Source of the DNA: WJJR01 sp964440935
GTDB lineage: Bacteria; Zixibacteria; MSB-5A5; WJJR01
Length of the DNA stretch: 64,000 nucleotides
Direction: 5' to 3'
Assembly (NCBI GenBank): GCA_964440935.1
Contig: CAYTTY010000005.1
Coordinates: 1-64,000, forward strand
Shown: in pieces, positions 1 through 9,083 of the stretch
Layout: every line of letters starts with the position of its first letter
Numbering within the stretch: position 1 is the first letter of the stretch
Position numbers and translations under genes: made by a program
The notes under the pieces: model-generated
Databases searched by the model: none
What the model saw: only the letters and a program-made list of their open reading frames with translations
Told to the model about the DNA's origin: nothing

Positions 1-478
1 CAGCCGAATTGACCATACCGAGCACGCATGGCGCCCGGTGCTCCTGCCCTACGGAGTTCTGTGCGGCTCTTGGTGCGTGACATGACACTAGCCCGGATCC
101 TGCACCAGAGTTGACCATTTCGTTAGATGCGGCGCACGAGATTCCCCACAATTTACTGTGGTCCAAACGGTTGATTGATCGGAGTTGTAGTGTGTCCTCG
201 CGTCGCATCCGAGAATTCGGGGGACAAAGTGTAACCGCCCAAGGCGAGCTTTTCCGATACGCAAGTTATAGTGGGTTAACGTGTTACCGGAGATTGTCCG
301 TGGGGCTTGTGAAATATCCGGGCTAGAACGAAAAAGCTGAAGCAACCCTCATTGGGGGCGACGCAGTAAGCCCGAGCCAAGGTGGGACACCCCTCGCGGC
401 GGTTGCCTCGTCGCCAACTGATTGTACAGGAACACGATAAAAAGTTGCGGGGGATTTCTTTCCGCGCTTGAGTAATCA
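1..478. other. Left-edge region without an assigned gene
   Basis: No open frame here has a ribosome binding site or a recognisable product. Positions about 335-415 can fold (arms GGCGACG and CGTCGCC about 50 bases apart), so a structured RNA is possible, but I could not match it to a known family. See the rejected list for a c-di-GMP riboswitch resemblance. Confidence 0.3.
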
Positions 479-555
479 TGGTCGGGGCGATCCGATTTGA
501 ACGGACGACCCCTTGGTCCCGAACCAAGTGCGCTACCAGACTGCGCTACGCCCCG
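479..555 (-). tRNA. tRNA-Pro (anticodon CGG)
   Basis: Read on the minus strand the sequence folds into a complete cloverleaf. The acceptor stem is CGGGGCG paired with CGCCCCG, with the C1-G72 pair typical of bacterial tRNA-Pro. The D arm is GCGC/GCGC, the anticodon arm is CTTGG-TTCGGGA-CCAAG giving anticodon CGG, and the T arm is GTCCG/CGGAT with loop TTCAAAT. A73 is followed by an encoded CCA. It decodes CCG proline codons. It stands alone; the next gene upstream on the same strand is more than 140 bases away. Confidence 0.95.
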
Positions 556-696
556 ACTCAATTGTGCCGGCCCGCCCGGGCCAGAAGATAGCGCTCCGGG
601 ATCAACGGCCAAGAGCGCTATCATACAGAATCATCGGCAGAAAACAACGGGTTTTTGACGGTAACGCTCGCCCGTCTATCATTCGTAAGCCGGTTC

Positions 697-2292
697 TTAC
701 AGGTCGTCACACGGCTGACAGGGACCGGGACCGTTGAAGAACAGGTGGTCGATCATCTCATTGACATCGACAGCATCGACGAAACCGCTGCAATCGAAAT
801 CGAACCGCTCGAGCGGACATCCCTGATCAGACAGATTCGCCTGTGCGAAGAAGGTTACGTTTATCAACCCGTTCAGGTCGTTTGCGGTGAGGAATCCATC
901 CTCATCGGCATCGACCTGAAACGGACAGGAACAGGGTTTGAATTTGACAGTTGAGAAGTCCGTCCTCGAACCGGCGGGACGGGTCGCGCCAGTCATATAA
1001 ATGAATCCGTCATCGTCGATCGCGATGTCGAAACCCGGATCCTCGGTGTACTCATCCACAAAGAAGCGACGCACCTGTTCGAGATCGCCGTCCGCGGTGT
1101 AGTGGAGTGCGGTAAAATCGATGAGCACACTATCGCTGTATCCCCCAACCCAGATGCTGCCGTCAGCGAGAACCTGTGCTCCATAGGGGATCGCATCATC
1201 ACCTGCGATGGGGCCTGAATAGCGCTGAGTCCACAGGGCCGTGCCGGCGGCATCATACTTGATCGTGACGATATCGTCGACGAAAGGCTCAGGCGAATCG
1301 CTGCCGCCCGTTACGAAGACGTTCCCGGCGGCGTCGGCACGGACAACCCGAGCCGCGTCATACCATCCCCCGGTGCCGTTGTAGCTTTCGTCCCATAGAA
1401 GCGACCCGTCAGATGCGTACATGAGAGTAATAAAATCATCACGTGTGTTACTCCAGACGCTGCCGGTTACGCAGAGGTTGCCATCGGCGCTGACAGTTGC
1501 ATCATTCGGGGCGTCGAAACCATCACCGGTGCCATTGTATCGCTGCACCCACTTAAACGACCCTGCGGCATCATACTTTACGGTCACGATGTCCGCCAGT
1601 TCACCCGGATTAGGGCTGGTTCCGGTGATGTAGACATTCCCACTATCATCCACGACTACGTGCCGGGCCGTGTCCTGTTCCACGCCGGAGCTGTTGTAGC
1701 GTCTTTCCCACAGGGCAGTACCGGCCGCATCATACTTGATCGTCAGGTAGTCTTGCCCCGTGCCAATTCCACGACTGTGACCCGTGACAAAAACGTTCCC
1801 GGCATCGTCGACAGCCAGATCTTTGGCCATATCAGACTGCGCGGTGAGACTGTACCGACGCTCCCACAGGAGAATCCCGTCAGAGTCGTACTTGAGGGTC
1901 GCGTAGTCAAAGCCGGTCCCTGCTCCAATACTGGCGCCGGTGACGTAGATGCTGGCGGCAGCATCCAGCCAGAAGGCCATCGCCGAGTCGGTACCATTGC
2001 CGGGGCCGTTATAACGGCGCACCCAGATCTCGTTGCCATTCGAATCGTACTTGACGATCACATAGTCGAATCCGGTCGAATCACTGTTGCTCTGACCACC
2101 AATGTACACGTTTCCGTTGCCGTCCAGATCAATCCACCTGGCAACATCGTTCAGGTTTCCCGGACCGGTGTATTGCCGGGCCCAGCTTGTGTCGTAGATG
2201 TTAAACGCCTGCGCCTGAATGTCGTCTGGAAGGAACATGCCAGCCAGTACGATCAAGCAGATCAGAGTCAGAATCCCGCGTCCGTATGCCAT
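697..2292 (-). CDS. Secreted SBBP-type beta-propeller protein with dockerin-like tail
   Basis: 531 aa. An N-terminal signal peptide (about residues 1-28, ending near QAQA) precedes roughly seven or eight repeats of about 52 residues. Each repeat carries the SBBP pattern (GNVYVTG, then DY.T.KYD..G...W..RYN), which is expected to fold as a beta-propeller. The last 75 residues hold two EF-hand-like loops (DADEDGFLTANDL and DFDCSGFVDAVDV), as in dockerin type I tails. Such proteins are exported and surface-bound or cell-wall associated; the ligand is unknown. The ATG follows a strong AGGAGGT site. It lies downstream of flgK on the same strand across a 182-bp gap, so a flagellar role is not implied. 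Identity of the repeat family is well supported; function is not. Confidence 0.85.
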   Translation of the reverse strand: MAYGRGILTLICLIVLAGMFLPDDIQAQAFNIYDTSWARQYTGPGNLNDVARWIDLDGNGNVYIGGQSNSDSTGFDYVIVKYDSNGNEIWVRRYNGPGNGTDSAMAFWLDAAASIYVTGASIGAGTGFDYATLKYDSDGILLWERRYSLTAQSDMAKDLAVDDAGNVFVTGHSRGIGTGQDYLTIKYDAAGTALWERRYNSSGVEQDTARHVVVDDSGNVYITGTSPNPGELADIVTVKYDAAGSFKWVQRYNGTGDGFDAPNDATVSADGNLCVTGSVWSNTRDDFITLMYASDGSLLWDESYNGTGGWYDAARVVRADAAGNVFVTGGSDSPEPFVDDIVTIKYDAAGTALWTQRYSGPIAGDDAIPYGAQVLADGSIWVGGYSDSVLIDFTALHYTADGDLEQVRRFFVDEYTEDPGFDIAIDDDGFIYMTGATRPAGSRTDFSTVKFKPCSCPFQVDADEDGFLTANDLNGLINVTFFAQANLSDQGCPLERFDFDCSGFVDAVDVNEMIDHLFFNGPGPCQPCDDL

Positions 2293-2474
2293 TGTGACCT
2301 CCTGAGACTCTCTGGGGATCGAGAGACTGAAGTAATTCCCCGCGTATTGATAGCACAGGGGTCAGGCCGAATTCAAGGATGATTCGATGCGGTTTTCTGG
2401 TTTCCACCGGGCGAGCGAGACATGTAATGCTGCAAAGACGCCTTGTAGCGACTGGAGGATGGATTCAATGGTGA

Positions 2475-3866
2475 TTAAAAGCCTACGCCCATCTCGTTGA
2501 TCAAGGTATCAAGTGCCCGGTCCATGGCGTTGACCACACGCGCGGCGGCATCGTAGGCATGCTGTGCTTTAATCATATTGGCCATTTCTTCATCCAATGA
2601 AACGCCCTGGACTGATTGACGGGAGAACTCAATCTGCTGTAACACGAGTTCGGCGTTGGTCTTGGCATCAGTTGCCTCTGCGGTGCGCACGCCAACCGAA
2701 CCGACCAGGCTGGCGAAGAACTCGTTGAATGTTGATGTACCGTTGTTCATAGTCAGCGCATTTTGCAGATTGGCGATGGCAATGGCATTGGCATTGTCGC
2801 CCGGTCCACCTGACTGCGACGCCGCGATCATATTGAGGTCATTGCTGACCTCGGAGGACAGCCGAATACTGTCAGCGGTGAGACCCAAGGGGTCGAAGAA
2901 GTGGTGCCCGGTGGTCCCGTCGAGAGCCGCGCCGCTCGTGTGCAGAGCATTGGCTTCCGTTACGAATGCCGAGACCAACGCATCGAGTTGCTGGCGGTAC
3001 TCTGGTATCACCCGGTCGCGTGCTTCGACAAGCCCGGCCAGTTCCCCACCTTCAAACTTCAGTTCCGTCGACGACCCTTTCCAGACAAGCTTCGAAATGC
3101 GGAGATCGTTGACCGTATCGTGACGAACTTCGAGCGCTGTGTAGCTGCTTTTTTCGACCAGTTCCATCGATCCGATAAACACGCGCGTCAAGCCATTGGA
3201 CTCTTCCAGTACGTTGACATTGACATACTGGCTCAGTTCATCGACGAGGAAGTCGCGGCGGTCGCGAAGATCGTTGGCGAGGTTACCATCCAGTTCCTGG
3301 CGGGCGATCTTCTGATTCAGTCCGGCCAGATCGGCGGCAATCTGGTTAATCTTCTGCACCCGGCCCTGGACTTCGATATCGAGTGAGCGCTGCAGATCGT
3401 CCAAGCCCTGCGCCATTTGATGAAATGCATTGGCGACGAGTTCGGCTTGTTCCCGGACCGCCGACCGTCCCGCCGATGATTCCGGGTTTTGGGATAAGGT
3501 GTGCCAGGCCCCAAAGAACTCGTTGAGTACTTCATTGAAGCCGGTTTCCGATGGTTCCAGGAAGATGTTCTCGACCTCGGAAAGGGCCCGCTGCAGTTCG
3601 TCCCACCGTCCGGAGGACTCACTCCCCTGCCGGAACTGGTTCATCAGGAAGACGTCGCGTACATGCCGCACCGTGGCCACTTTCACACCCGTGCCAAACT
3701 GGCCGAGTGTGTTGGACAACGGATTGGTTGCGGTCAAATGAACACGCTGGCGGGAATACCCCGGCGTGTTCGCGTTGGCGATATTGTGTCCCGTGGTCGA
3801 CAGTGCATACTGTTGCGACAACAATGCGCGCTTCGCGAGTTCCAATCCCTGGAAGATGCCTGACAT
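2475..3866 (-). CDS. flgK: Flagellar hook-associated protein 1 (FlgK)
   Basis: 463 aa. FlgK forms the first hook-filament junction zone. The N-terminus has the rod/hook family motif (ALSTTGHNIANANTPGYSRQ, about residues 21-40), followed by a coiled-coil region around 100-200. The C-terminus has the matching helical segment (DEEMANMIKAQHAYDAAARV, about 420-440) that packs with the N-terminus in the assembled tube. The length is near the short end for the family. The ATG has a GAGGT site. It is the last gene of the flgF-flgK block, 20 bp after flgN, its likely chaperone. flgL, the usual next gene, is not here; the next gene is an unrelated propeller protein. Confidence 0.96.
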   Translation of the reverse strand: MSGIFQGLELAKRALLSQQYALSTTGHNIANANTPGYSRQRVHLTATNPLSNTLGQFGTGVKVATVRHVRDVFLMNQFRQGSESSGRWDELQRALSEVENIFLEPSETGFNEVLNEFFGAWHTLSQNPESSAGRSAVREQAELVANAFHQMAQGLDDLQRSLDIEVQGRVQKINQIAADLAGLNQKIARQELDGNLANDLRDRRDFLVDELSQYVNVNVLEESNGLTRVFIGSMELVEKSSYTALEVRHDTVNDLRISKLVWKGSSTELKFEGGELAGLVEARDRVIPEYRQQLDALVSAFVTEANALHTSGAALDGTTGHHFFDPLGLTADSIRLSSEVSNDLNMIAASQSGGPGDNANAIAIANLQNALTMNNGTSTFNEFFASLVGSVGVRTAEATDAKTNAELVLQQIEFSRQSVQGVSLDEEMANMIKAQHAYDAAARVVNAMDRALDTLINEMGVGF

Positions 3867-3886
3867 GGGCGACCTCGTTTAAGACG

Positions 3887-4384
3887 TCAACAGTGCCGAT
3901 CAACCGACAGGGCAGCGGCATCGATCTTTCGTGGCTGCGGTCCGGGATAATCGGTCATTGCCACGTTAGTGGCGGCCAGCAGGTGAATGATCTCATTGAT
4001 ATTCGCCAACGACCGTTCGATCAGCATCCGGTTCTGTTCTTTGGTCTTGTTGACACGTTCGATGGCCGAAGCCATTGATACGCGCAGTTCCGCCAGACGG
4101 CGTCCATAGTCGTCGGACAAGGTGGCAATCAGCGTCTTTAAATTCGGTGATTGATCGTCGATGTCGGCCGCATCGGCAACTTGCTGGACTAATCCGCGAC
4201 GGCGCTGTTCCAGCTCGCGCGACCGCCTCAGGGAGTCCTCCTGTTCACGGAGATTGGCCTGAAGTTTCTCGATATCTCCACGGACGAGACAGTCCTGTTG
4301 CTGCCGCAGCAAGACGAGAATGCGCTCACAATGCTCTGCTTCTTCCGCCACGACTGAGATGAGTTGTTCGATCACATCACTCAC
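3887..4384 (-). CDS. flgN: FlgN-type flagellar export chaperone
   Basis: 165 aa from a GTG start with AGGTGG seven bases upstream; a longer frame to 4447 adds 21 residues without a site and was not chosen. The protein is nearly all helical with long amphipathic stretches (about 5-140) ending in NEIIHLLAATN, a pattern typical of FlgN/YvyG. FlgN proteins hold FlgK and FlgL for export. The position directly before flgK supports the call more than sequence identity does. A sigma-28-like site lies about 75 bases upstream. Confidence 0.8.
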   Translation of the reverse strand: MSDVIEQLISVVAEEAEHCERILVLLRQQQDCLVRGDIEKLQANLREQEDSLRRSRELEQRRRGLVQQVADAADIDDQSPNLKTLIATLSDDYGRRLAELRVSMASAIERVNKTKEQNRMLIERSLANINEIIHLLAATNVAMTDYPGPQPRKIDAAALSVDRHC

Positions 4385-4460
4385 GTGTCCGCCACCTGGT
4401 GTCGAAGGTGCTCTGCCAATTGCGTGGAATGAGAGACGACCCTCCACGCTCCCCTAGTCT

Positions 4461-4487
4461 TTATCGGACCGAAGATGCCGGAATTCA
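4461..4487 (-). promoter_or_regulatory. Candidate sigma-28 (FliA) promoter for flgN-flgK
   Basis: On the minus strand TGAATTCC, an 11-base spacer, then TCCGATAA. Compare the enterobacterial sigma-28 consensus TAAAGTTT-N11-GCCGATAA: the -10 differs at one base and the -35 is weak. It sits in the flgJ-flgN gap, about 75 bases before the flgN GTG, where many bacteria place a late-class promoter. Inference only. Confidence 0.45.
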
Positions 4488-4502
4488 ACCGGCTCTGATC
4501 GG

Positions 4503-4937
4503 TTACAAACCCAGCTTTCCTTGCTTCGGATGGGGTTCCTTAAGTAGGTCGAAGGGTTGCTCGGTGTCCGGTTTGGCTGCCTCAGGCGGCGGCTGATCAC
4601 TCGCCTCGGAGTCAATGCGTCCCTTCAGCGACTCGTAGAGCATATCCCCCAATCCGACACCACCTTTCCCGGCGATCGATTCAGCCATCTTCTCGGCAGC
4701 CACCTTCAGCATGACCCCGCCACCGAACTGTTCCCCGTCCGACATGCTGCTCACTGAACTCACCATCGGCTCGAGGAGACGCGCAATAAAGATCGATTCG
4801 AAGTCACGGCTGGCTCTGCGCAACGTGCGCAATTTCTGCGCAGCCTCATCGGCGGGCTGCGGCTGCTTTAGGCGCGGAACGCCCTTTTGGGAACCGCCGA
4901 CGATGTTGACTGTCTGAACTGAATCGACTGGTGGCAT
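4503..4937 (-). CDS. flgJ: Flagellar rod-binding protein, FlgJ N-terminal type
   Basis: 144 aa. It carries the rod-binding domain (about residues 32-110) with the family signature FESIFIARLLEPM and the later GGGVMLKVAAEKMAESIA. This domain caps the growing rod in the periplasm. The C-terminal muramidase domain of enterobacterial FlgJ is missing, as in many other phyla, so peptidoglycan must be opened by another enzyme. The last 35 residues are Pro/Glu rich. It starts 9 bp after flgI with an AAGGGG site. Confidence 0.9.
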   Translation of the reverse strand: MPPVDSVQTVNIVGGSQKGVPRLKQPQPADEAAQKLRTLRRASRDFESIFIARLLEPMVSSVSSMSDGEQFGGGVMLKVAAEKMAESIAGKGGVGLGDMLYESLKGRIDSEASDQPPPEAAKPDTEQPFDLLKEPHPKQGKLGL

Positions 4938-4945
4938 CGGACCCC

Positions 4946-6097
4946 TTACAGAATCACCAGCTCGGCGCGCAGTGCGCCAGCGCGTTTGAGTGCCTGGAAT
5001 ATGGCGATAATATCACTCGGTGACGCACCGATGGCGTTCAGGCTTTCGGCCACGTCCTGGATATTGCTGGACGACGGAAGATAGACAACGCGTGCATCCT
5101 CCTGAGACACCTGAATACTACTCTCCTCGGCGACAACGGTCTCCCCTTGCGACAACGGCGCCGGCTGGCTGATCACCGGCGAGGTTTCAATTTGGACGGT
5201 GATGCCGCCATGGGCGACGGCGACAGGAGCAATCGTGACGAACTGTCCGGCAACGATGGTCCCGGTCTTTTCGTTTATGACGACGCGCGCGGCGGCATCG
5301 GGTTCGACAACCATCGATTCGAGTTCGGAGATGAACTCAGCGCGTCCCTGTGTGCCGTCGTAGCCGGCCGGAATCGCCACTTGGACGATTGCCGGCTGTG
5401 AGGCCTGGGCAACGGCGCCCCAGCGCTCGGCGATGGCATCAGCCATGCGCCGTGCGGTTGTCCAATCCGGGTCATGCAGGATCAGTTCGAGATACGATGG
5501 GTTCGACGGGAGCTTAAACATCGGTGTCTCAACCACGCCGCCACCGGGGACACGGCCGACCAATGTGTAGTTGCGTGATACACTCGCCCCTTCCGCCTCC
5601 ACGGCAAAGCCACCGGTGGACACCGGACCCTGGGCGTGCGCGTGCACCGTACCGTCCCGGGCCGCCAGTGGTGTCAGAAGCAATGTCCCACCGCGCAAGC
5701 TTTTGGCGTCGCCAATGGATGACACAGTGACGTCAATATGCTCACCGCGCACGTTGTCCATCGACAGTGTCGCGGTAACCATGACCGCGGCGACGTTTTT
5801 TACCTTGACGGCTTCCGGATCAACGGTGATGCCCATTCGCCGCAGCATGTTGGCCAGTGTCTGAATCGTGAACTCCGTCTGCTGACCGTCGCCTGTTCCC
5901 TCTAAACCGACCACCAAACCGTAGCCAAACAGCGACGTATTCCCCGGGCCGGCGATATGCGAAATATCCTTGAAGCGAACGGCGGCATCGGTCGGCGACG
6001 TTGCCATCATTACGAGGGTAATCGTAATCGCTGCCGCGACGACGCGCTGCATCGTCCGTGCTATCACATTCGTACTGTTCCCGTCTTGAGCGATCAT
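4946..6097 (-). CDS. flgI: Flagellar P-ring protein FlgI
   Basis: 383 aa. FlgI polymerises around the rod in the periplasm to form the P ring. A Sec signal peptide (hydrophobic segment about residues 18-33, cleavage near DAA) is followed by the highly conserved VRFKDISHIAG and GYGLVVGLEGTGDG segments. The C-terminus carries the family pattern VAESLNAIGASPSDIIAIFQ, then LKRAGALRAEL. Length is typical (about 370). The ATG has AGAAGGA upstream. It follows flgH, and the pair implies an outer membrane. Confidence 0.97.
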   Translation of the reverse strand: MIAQDGNSTNVIARTMQRVVAAAITITLVMMATSPTDAAVRFKDISHIAGPGNTSLFGYGLVVGLEGTGDGQQTEFTIQTLANMLRRMGITVDPEAVKVKNVAAVMVTATLSMDNVRGEHIDVTVSSIGDAKSLRGGTLLLTPLAARDGTVHAHAQGPVSTGGFAVEAEGASVSRNYTLVGRVPGGGVVETPMFKLPSNPSYLELILHDPDWTTARRMADAIAERWGAVAQASQPAIVQVAIPAGYDGTQGRAEFISELESMVVEPDAAARVVINEKTGTIVAGQFVTIAPVAVAHGGITVQIETSPVISQPAPLSQGETVVAEESSIQVSQEDARVVYLPSSSNIQDVAESLNAIGASPSDIIAIFQALKRAGALRAELVIL

Positions 6098-6130
6098 CCG
6101 ATGATCCTTCTCATGATGTCCGTGTCGCGA

Positions 6131-6754
6131 TCAAAACACCCAATTCAAAAAGCGCATAATCCACCCCGGCTTGCCGCCATTGGAGGCGGCACCTTTGCCG
6201 CGATAGTTGATCTGTGCATCGGCGATTTGGTAGGAATAGACCGTGTTGTCGGTTTGCACATCCTCGGCGCGCACGACACCCGTCAGGGTGAGCATTTCCT
6301 TGTCGTTGTTGATGCCGACCATGCGTGACCCTTCAATGACCAGATCGCCATTGTTACGTTTGCCGACGACCTGCACGGTCATGCGGGCCTTCAGATTACC
6401 CGAACGGGATGTTTGGCCCTGGTTGTTCGATTTGTTTTCCGACTCTCCACTCGCTCCGAAGAGTGGGATCATGTCGAGCGACCCGAAACCAGGTCCCGCA
6501 TCGAGATCGAATTCGCTGCTCTTCTGCGTGTTGGTTTGAACATTATTCTGCGCCGAGGACGACTCGACGATCAACACAGTCAGCACATCGCCGATTTCAT
6601 TCGCTTTGATGTCGGTGTACATCGACGCCGACCGCATTTGCGAGAACTGATCGGCCGAGACACTGGATACGCTGATGACAAAAAACAAGAGAATCAGCCA
6701 GAAGCGTAGTCCCAAAGATCTGGAGGTGGGCTTGGTCGGTTTGGGTGACTCCAT
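6131..6754 (-). CDS. flgH: Flagellar L-ring protein FlgH, without lipobox
   Basis: 207 aa. FlgH forms the L ring in the outer membrane. The conserved core is visible: IGDVLTVLIVESSSAQNN, the later DLVIEGSRMVGINNDKE, then LTGVVRAEDVQ.DNTVYS.QIADAQI. The N-terminus has one hydrophobic segment (about 16-34) ending SSVSADQ, which looks like a type I signal peptide. The lipobox cysteine of classical lipoprotein FlgH is missing, and I find no cysteine anywhere in the protein. A strong GGAAGGGG site precedes the ATG. It lies between flgA and flgI. Confidence 0.95.
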   Translation of the reverse strand: MESPKPTKPTSRSLGLRFWLILLFFVISVSSVSADQFSQMRSASMYTDIKANEIGDVLTVLIVESSSAQNNVQTNTQKSSEFDLDAGPGFGSLDMIPLFGASGESENKSNNQGQTSRSGNLKARMTVQVVGKRNNGDLVIEGSRMVGINNDKEMLTLTGVVRAEDVQTDNTVYSYQIADAQINYRGKGAASNGGKPGWIMRFLNWVF

Positions 6755-6786
6755 GTGACCCCTTCCCTTCCTGAGTCAATTCCGGT

Positions 6787-7491
6787 TTAATAGGTTGGCG
6801 CAACCGTTCCATCGCCGGTGACGACGGCATCGATCAGTCGGTTCGCATACTCGGTCTTGACGCGAATGGTCTGTTGCCGGTAACCGTCCTCCATGGCCGT
6901 GGCGTTGGCGGTCACGCGGACACCGCCGGATTCATATTCGAGCGTCACACGATCACCCCGTTGCACGAGGGGGACTTTCTCGACCCAACGGCTGTCGACG
7001 AGGCTGCCGGGATTGATCGTGCGCGCGGCACGGCAGTCGTCGAGTGAATCCGGATCGGTCATCGTCCACTTGACGTAGCGTGTGATCTCCTGCCAGTCGT
7101 GCGTGACATCGGTTGGACTAATGATGTCGTGTCGTTTCAGCTTTCTCGTTGTCACGAGAACGCTGTCAAAGACATCGACACGGATTGGCACCGGCACCGA
7201 ACCAAGCGTTTTCCCATTCCTGGTAAAATGTGCACGCGCCGTTATCGGTCCGATGGCATCGTCGTAGTCTGGTAGAGCAACAGTGACATTGTCTGCATTG
7301 CGATACTTCGGTGCTATCCGAGTCCGGTGGCGCTTGATGACGATGTTCGCGGGTGCATACCCCGTGCGTTCACAGACCGCCGATTGCAATGCCGACTGCA
7401 GGCGATCTTCCAAGGGGACGGCCTCTGTGTTCGCGGTTCCCAGTAGCACGAGTACCGCGAAGATAACAAAGAGAGAACTGCTGCTACGCAT
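6787..7491 (-). CDS. flgA: P-ring assembly chaperone FlgA
   Basis: 234 aa. FlgA is a periplasmic chaperone needed for FlgI polymerisation. A signal peptide (about 1-24) is followed by a divergent N-terminal domain. The C-terminal SAF-like domain (about 115-230) has the typical TRKLKRHDIISPTDV start, the GSLVDSRWVEKVPLVQRGD segment, and an ending close to YANRLIDAVVTGDG. The ATG is 5 bp after flgG and lacks an obvious ribosome site, suggesting coupling. Confidence 0.9.
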   Translation of the reverse strand: MRSSSSLFVIFAVLVLLGTANTEAVPLEDRLQSALQSAVCERTGYAPANIVIKRHRTRIAPKYRNADNVTVALPDYDDAIGPITARAHFTRNGKTLGSVPVPIRVDVFDSVLVTTRKLKRHDIISPTDVTHDWQEITRYVKWTMTDPDSLDDCRAARTINPGSLVDSRWVEKVPLVQRGDRVTLEYESGGVRVTANATAMEDGYRQQTIRVKTEYANRLIDAVVTGDGTVAPTY

Positions 7492-7496
7492 AATGA

Positions 7497-8285
7497 TTAC
7501 CGCTTCAGTTCGTTTGCAATTCGCGACATTTCGTCTGATGTCTGGATCGCTTTGGCGTTGATTTCGTACGCCCGCTGGGCCAGGATCATATTGACCATCT
7601 CGTCGACCACTTCCACGTTGGCCATTTCGAGATATCCTTGCGCCAATTCACCAAATCCATTCTCAGATGGATTGCCGAGGATCGCATCGCCGGACGAGGA
7701 CGTCGCCAAGTAGAGATTATGGCCGATCGCGTTTAGACCACCCGGATTCAGGAATTTTGCCAACTCGATCTGTCCCACTTCCTGCGGGTCGAGCTGTCCC
7801 GGCAACGATACCTGGACGCGCCCATCGATTCCGATGGAGATCGCCTCGGTATCCTGTGGCAGTGTAATTTCCGGCGTCACAAAGAAACCGTCGGCCGTGA
7901 CCAAGCGTCCATCGCTCGAAACTTTGAATGCGCCATCACGGGTGTACGCGACGGTTCCATCCGGCATGGAAACCTGGAAAAACCCGTTACCCTGAATCGC
8001 CACATCGAGAGGATTATCCGTCGGGTTCATCTCCCCTGTCTCGAACGTACGTACCGTAGCAATCGGCTTTGAGCCGTAGCCGACCTGCAAATTGACCGGG
8101 ACGACGTTTTCGGCGGAGACGTTGGTGCCGGCACGGCGCACGTTCTCGTAGAGAACGTCCTGGAATTCGACTTTGGACTTCTTATATCCTGTCGTGTTTA
8201 CGTTGGCCAGGTTGTTGGCAATCGTGTCGATATTGAGCTGCTGTGCCACCATTCCGGAGGCAGCGGTTCGCAGGGCTTTGATCAT
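7497..8285 (-). CDS. flgG: Flagellar distal rod protein FlgG
   Basis: 262 aa, the usual FlgG length. FlgG builds the distal rod. The N-terminal rod/hook motif (IDTIANNLANVNTTGYKK) and the C-terminal partner helix (NVEVVDEMVNMILAQRAYEINAKAIQTSDEM) are both intact. The middle carries the FlgG-specific NPLDVAIQGNGFFQV segment. The ATG is preceded by AAGGGA. It follows flgF by 24 bp. Confidence 0.98.
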   Translation of the reverse strand: MIKALRTAASGMVAQQLNIDTIANNLANVNTTGYKKSKVEFQDVLYENVRRAGTNVSAENVVPVNLQVGYGSKPIATVRTFETGEMNPTDNPLDVAIQGNGFFQVSMPDGTVAYTRDGAFKVSSDGRLVTADGFFVTPEITLPQDTEAISIGIDGRVQVSLPGQLDPQEVGQIELAKFLNPGGLNAIGHNLYLATSSSGDAILGNPSENGFGELAQGYLEMANVEVVDEMVNMILAQRAYEINAKAIQTSDEMSRIANELKR

Positions 8286-8309
8286 AACGACATCCCTTTC
8301 GTCATGCGA

Positions 8310-9044
8310 TTAGGCCGGAGCGCGACCAAGTTCATTGACGACACGCCCCTGTACTTGATCCTGCATTTGGATGGCTTTCTGATCCGCTTCATAGAAACGG
8401 AAGGTGGTGATCATATTGACCATCTCTTCAATGGTGTTCACGTTGGAGTGTTCGAGAAATCCCTGACGGATCGCGGATTGATTATCGTCCTGCGGTGCCG
8501 CGGTGGGGATTCCAATCTCGAAGATGGTCGAACCGCCGCGCACGAGCACGCGCGGATCATCGAAACGCACAATGCGCAATGTATCCACGATACGCCCATC
8601 AACTGAAATCTGTCCATCGGTGTTAATCGATACTTCACCCGCCGGAAGCCTGATGACGCCGTTATCGCCCAGGACGGCATGACCATCGGCCGACTGAAGC
8701 GTTCCGTCAGCGCCGACAGAGAAATGGCCGTTCCGGGTATAGCGTTCACCCTCGGTCGTTTGTACAGCAAAGAATCCGTCGCCGGAAATCGCGGCGTCCA
8801 TCGGATTGCCGGTACGATTGAGCGAACCCGGAGCGAAGTCGATCACAACGCCCACTTGATTGGTCGCGCCCCAGTCTTCGGATCCCTGAACGATCGCTTC
8901 CTGCGCCTCGTTCAGACGCTCGACGAATAACCGGTCTCGCTTGAAGCCGGCGGTTTGGGCGTTAGCCAAATTGTTGCTGATCACCTCTTGCCGCTTCAGT
9001 GACGGTAACATGCCGGATGCGGCAGTGGCGATTCCTTTGATCAT
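8310..9044 (-). CDS. flgF: Flagellar proximal rod protein FlgF
   Basis: 244 aa from the ATG at 9044, which has GGAGG at proper spacing. The frame is open to 9242 but the extra residues resemble nothing and lie across the promoter. Motifs are the rod/hook start (VISNNLANAQTAGFKRDR), NPMDAAISGDGFFAV, and the C-terminal helix NTIEEMVNMITTFRFYEADQKAIQ. Being first in its block and shorter than FlgG, it fits FlgF. A sigma-54-type site lies immediately upstream. Confidence 0.95.
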   Translation of the reverse strand: MIKGIATAASGMLPSLKRQEVISNNLANAQTAGFKRDRLFVERLNEAQEAIVQGSEDWGATNQVGVVIDFAPGSLNRTGNPMDAAISGDGFFAVQTTEGERYTRNGHFSVGADGTLQSADGHAVLGDNGVIRLPAGEVSINTDGQISVDGRIVDTLRIVRFDDPRVLVRGGSTIFEIGIPTAAPQDDNQSAIRQGFLEHSNVNTIEEMVNMITTFRFYEADQKAIQMQDQVQGRVVNELGRAPA

Positions 9045-9068
9045 ACACGACCTCCACGCCAGTGCATG

Positions 9069-9083
9069 GCAAAGGCCGTGCCG
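9069..9083 (-). promoter_or_regulatory. Sigma-54-type -24/-12 promoter before flgF
   Basis: Minus-strand GGCACG, four bases, TTGC (compare the consensus TGGCACR-N4-TTGC). The invariant GG and GC dinucleotides are correctly spaced. The TTGC begins 25-28 bases before the flgF ATG, which puts a start site about 13 bases before the codon, just ahead of the GGAGG. The same layout occurs before flgB and flbD. The rest of the 309-bp divergent gap to the creatininase gene (9045-9353) holds several TTGC/GCAA-rich partial palindromes around 9150-9180 that could be activator sites. Confidence 0.8.

Noticed and set aside
335..415. Resemblance to a c-di-GMP-I (GEMM) riboswitch on the plus strand (GCAACC, GACGCA..AAGCC, GGTTGCC in order)
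   Set aside because: The GACGCA-AAGCC box has two inserted bases, the helices do not close well by hand, and no plus-strand gene follows. A covariance-model search would decide.
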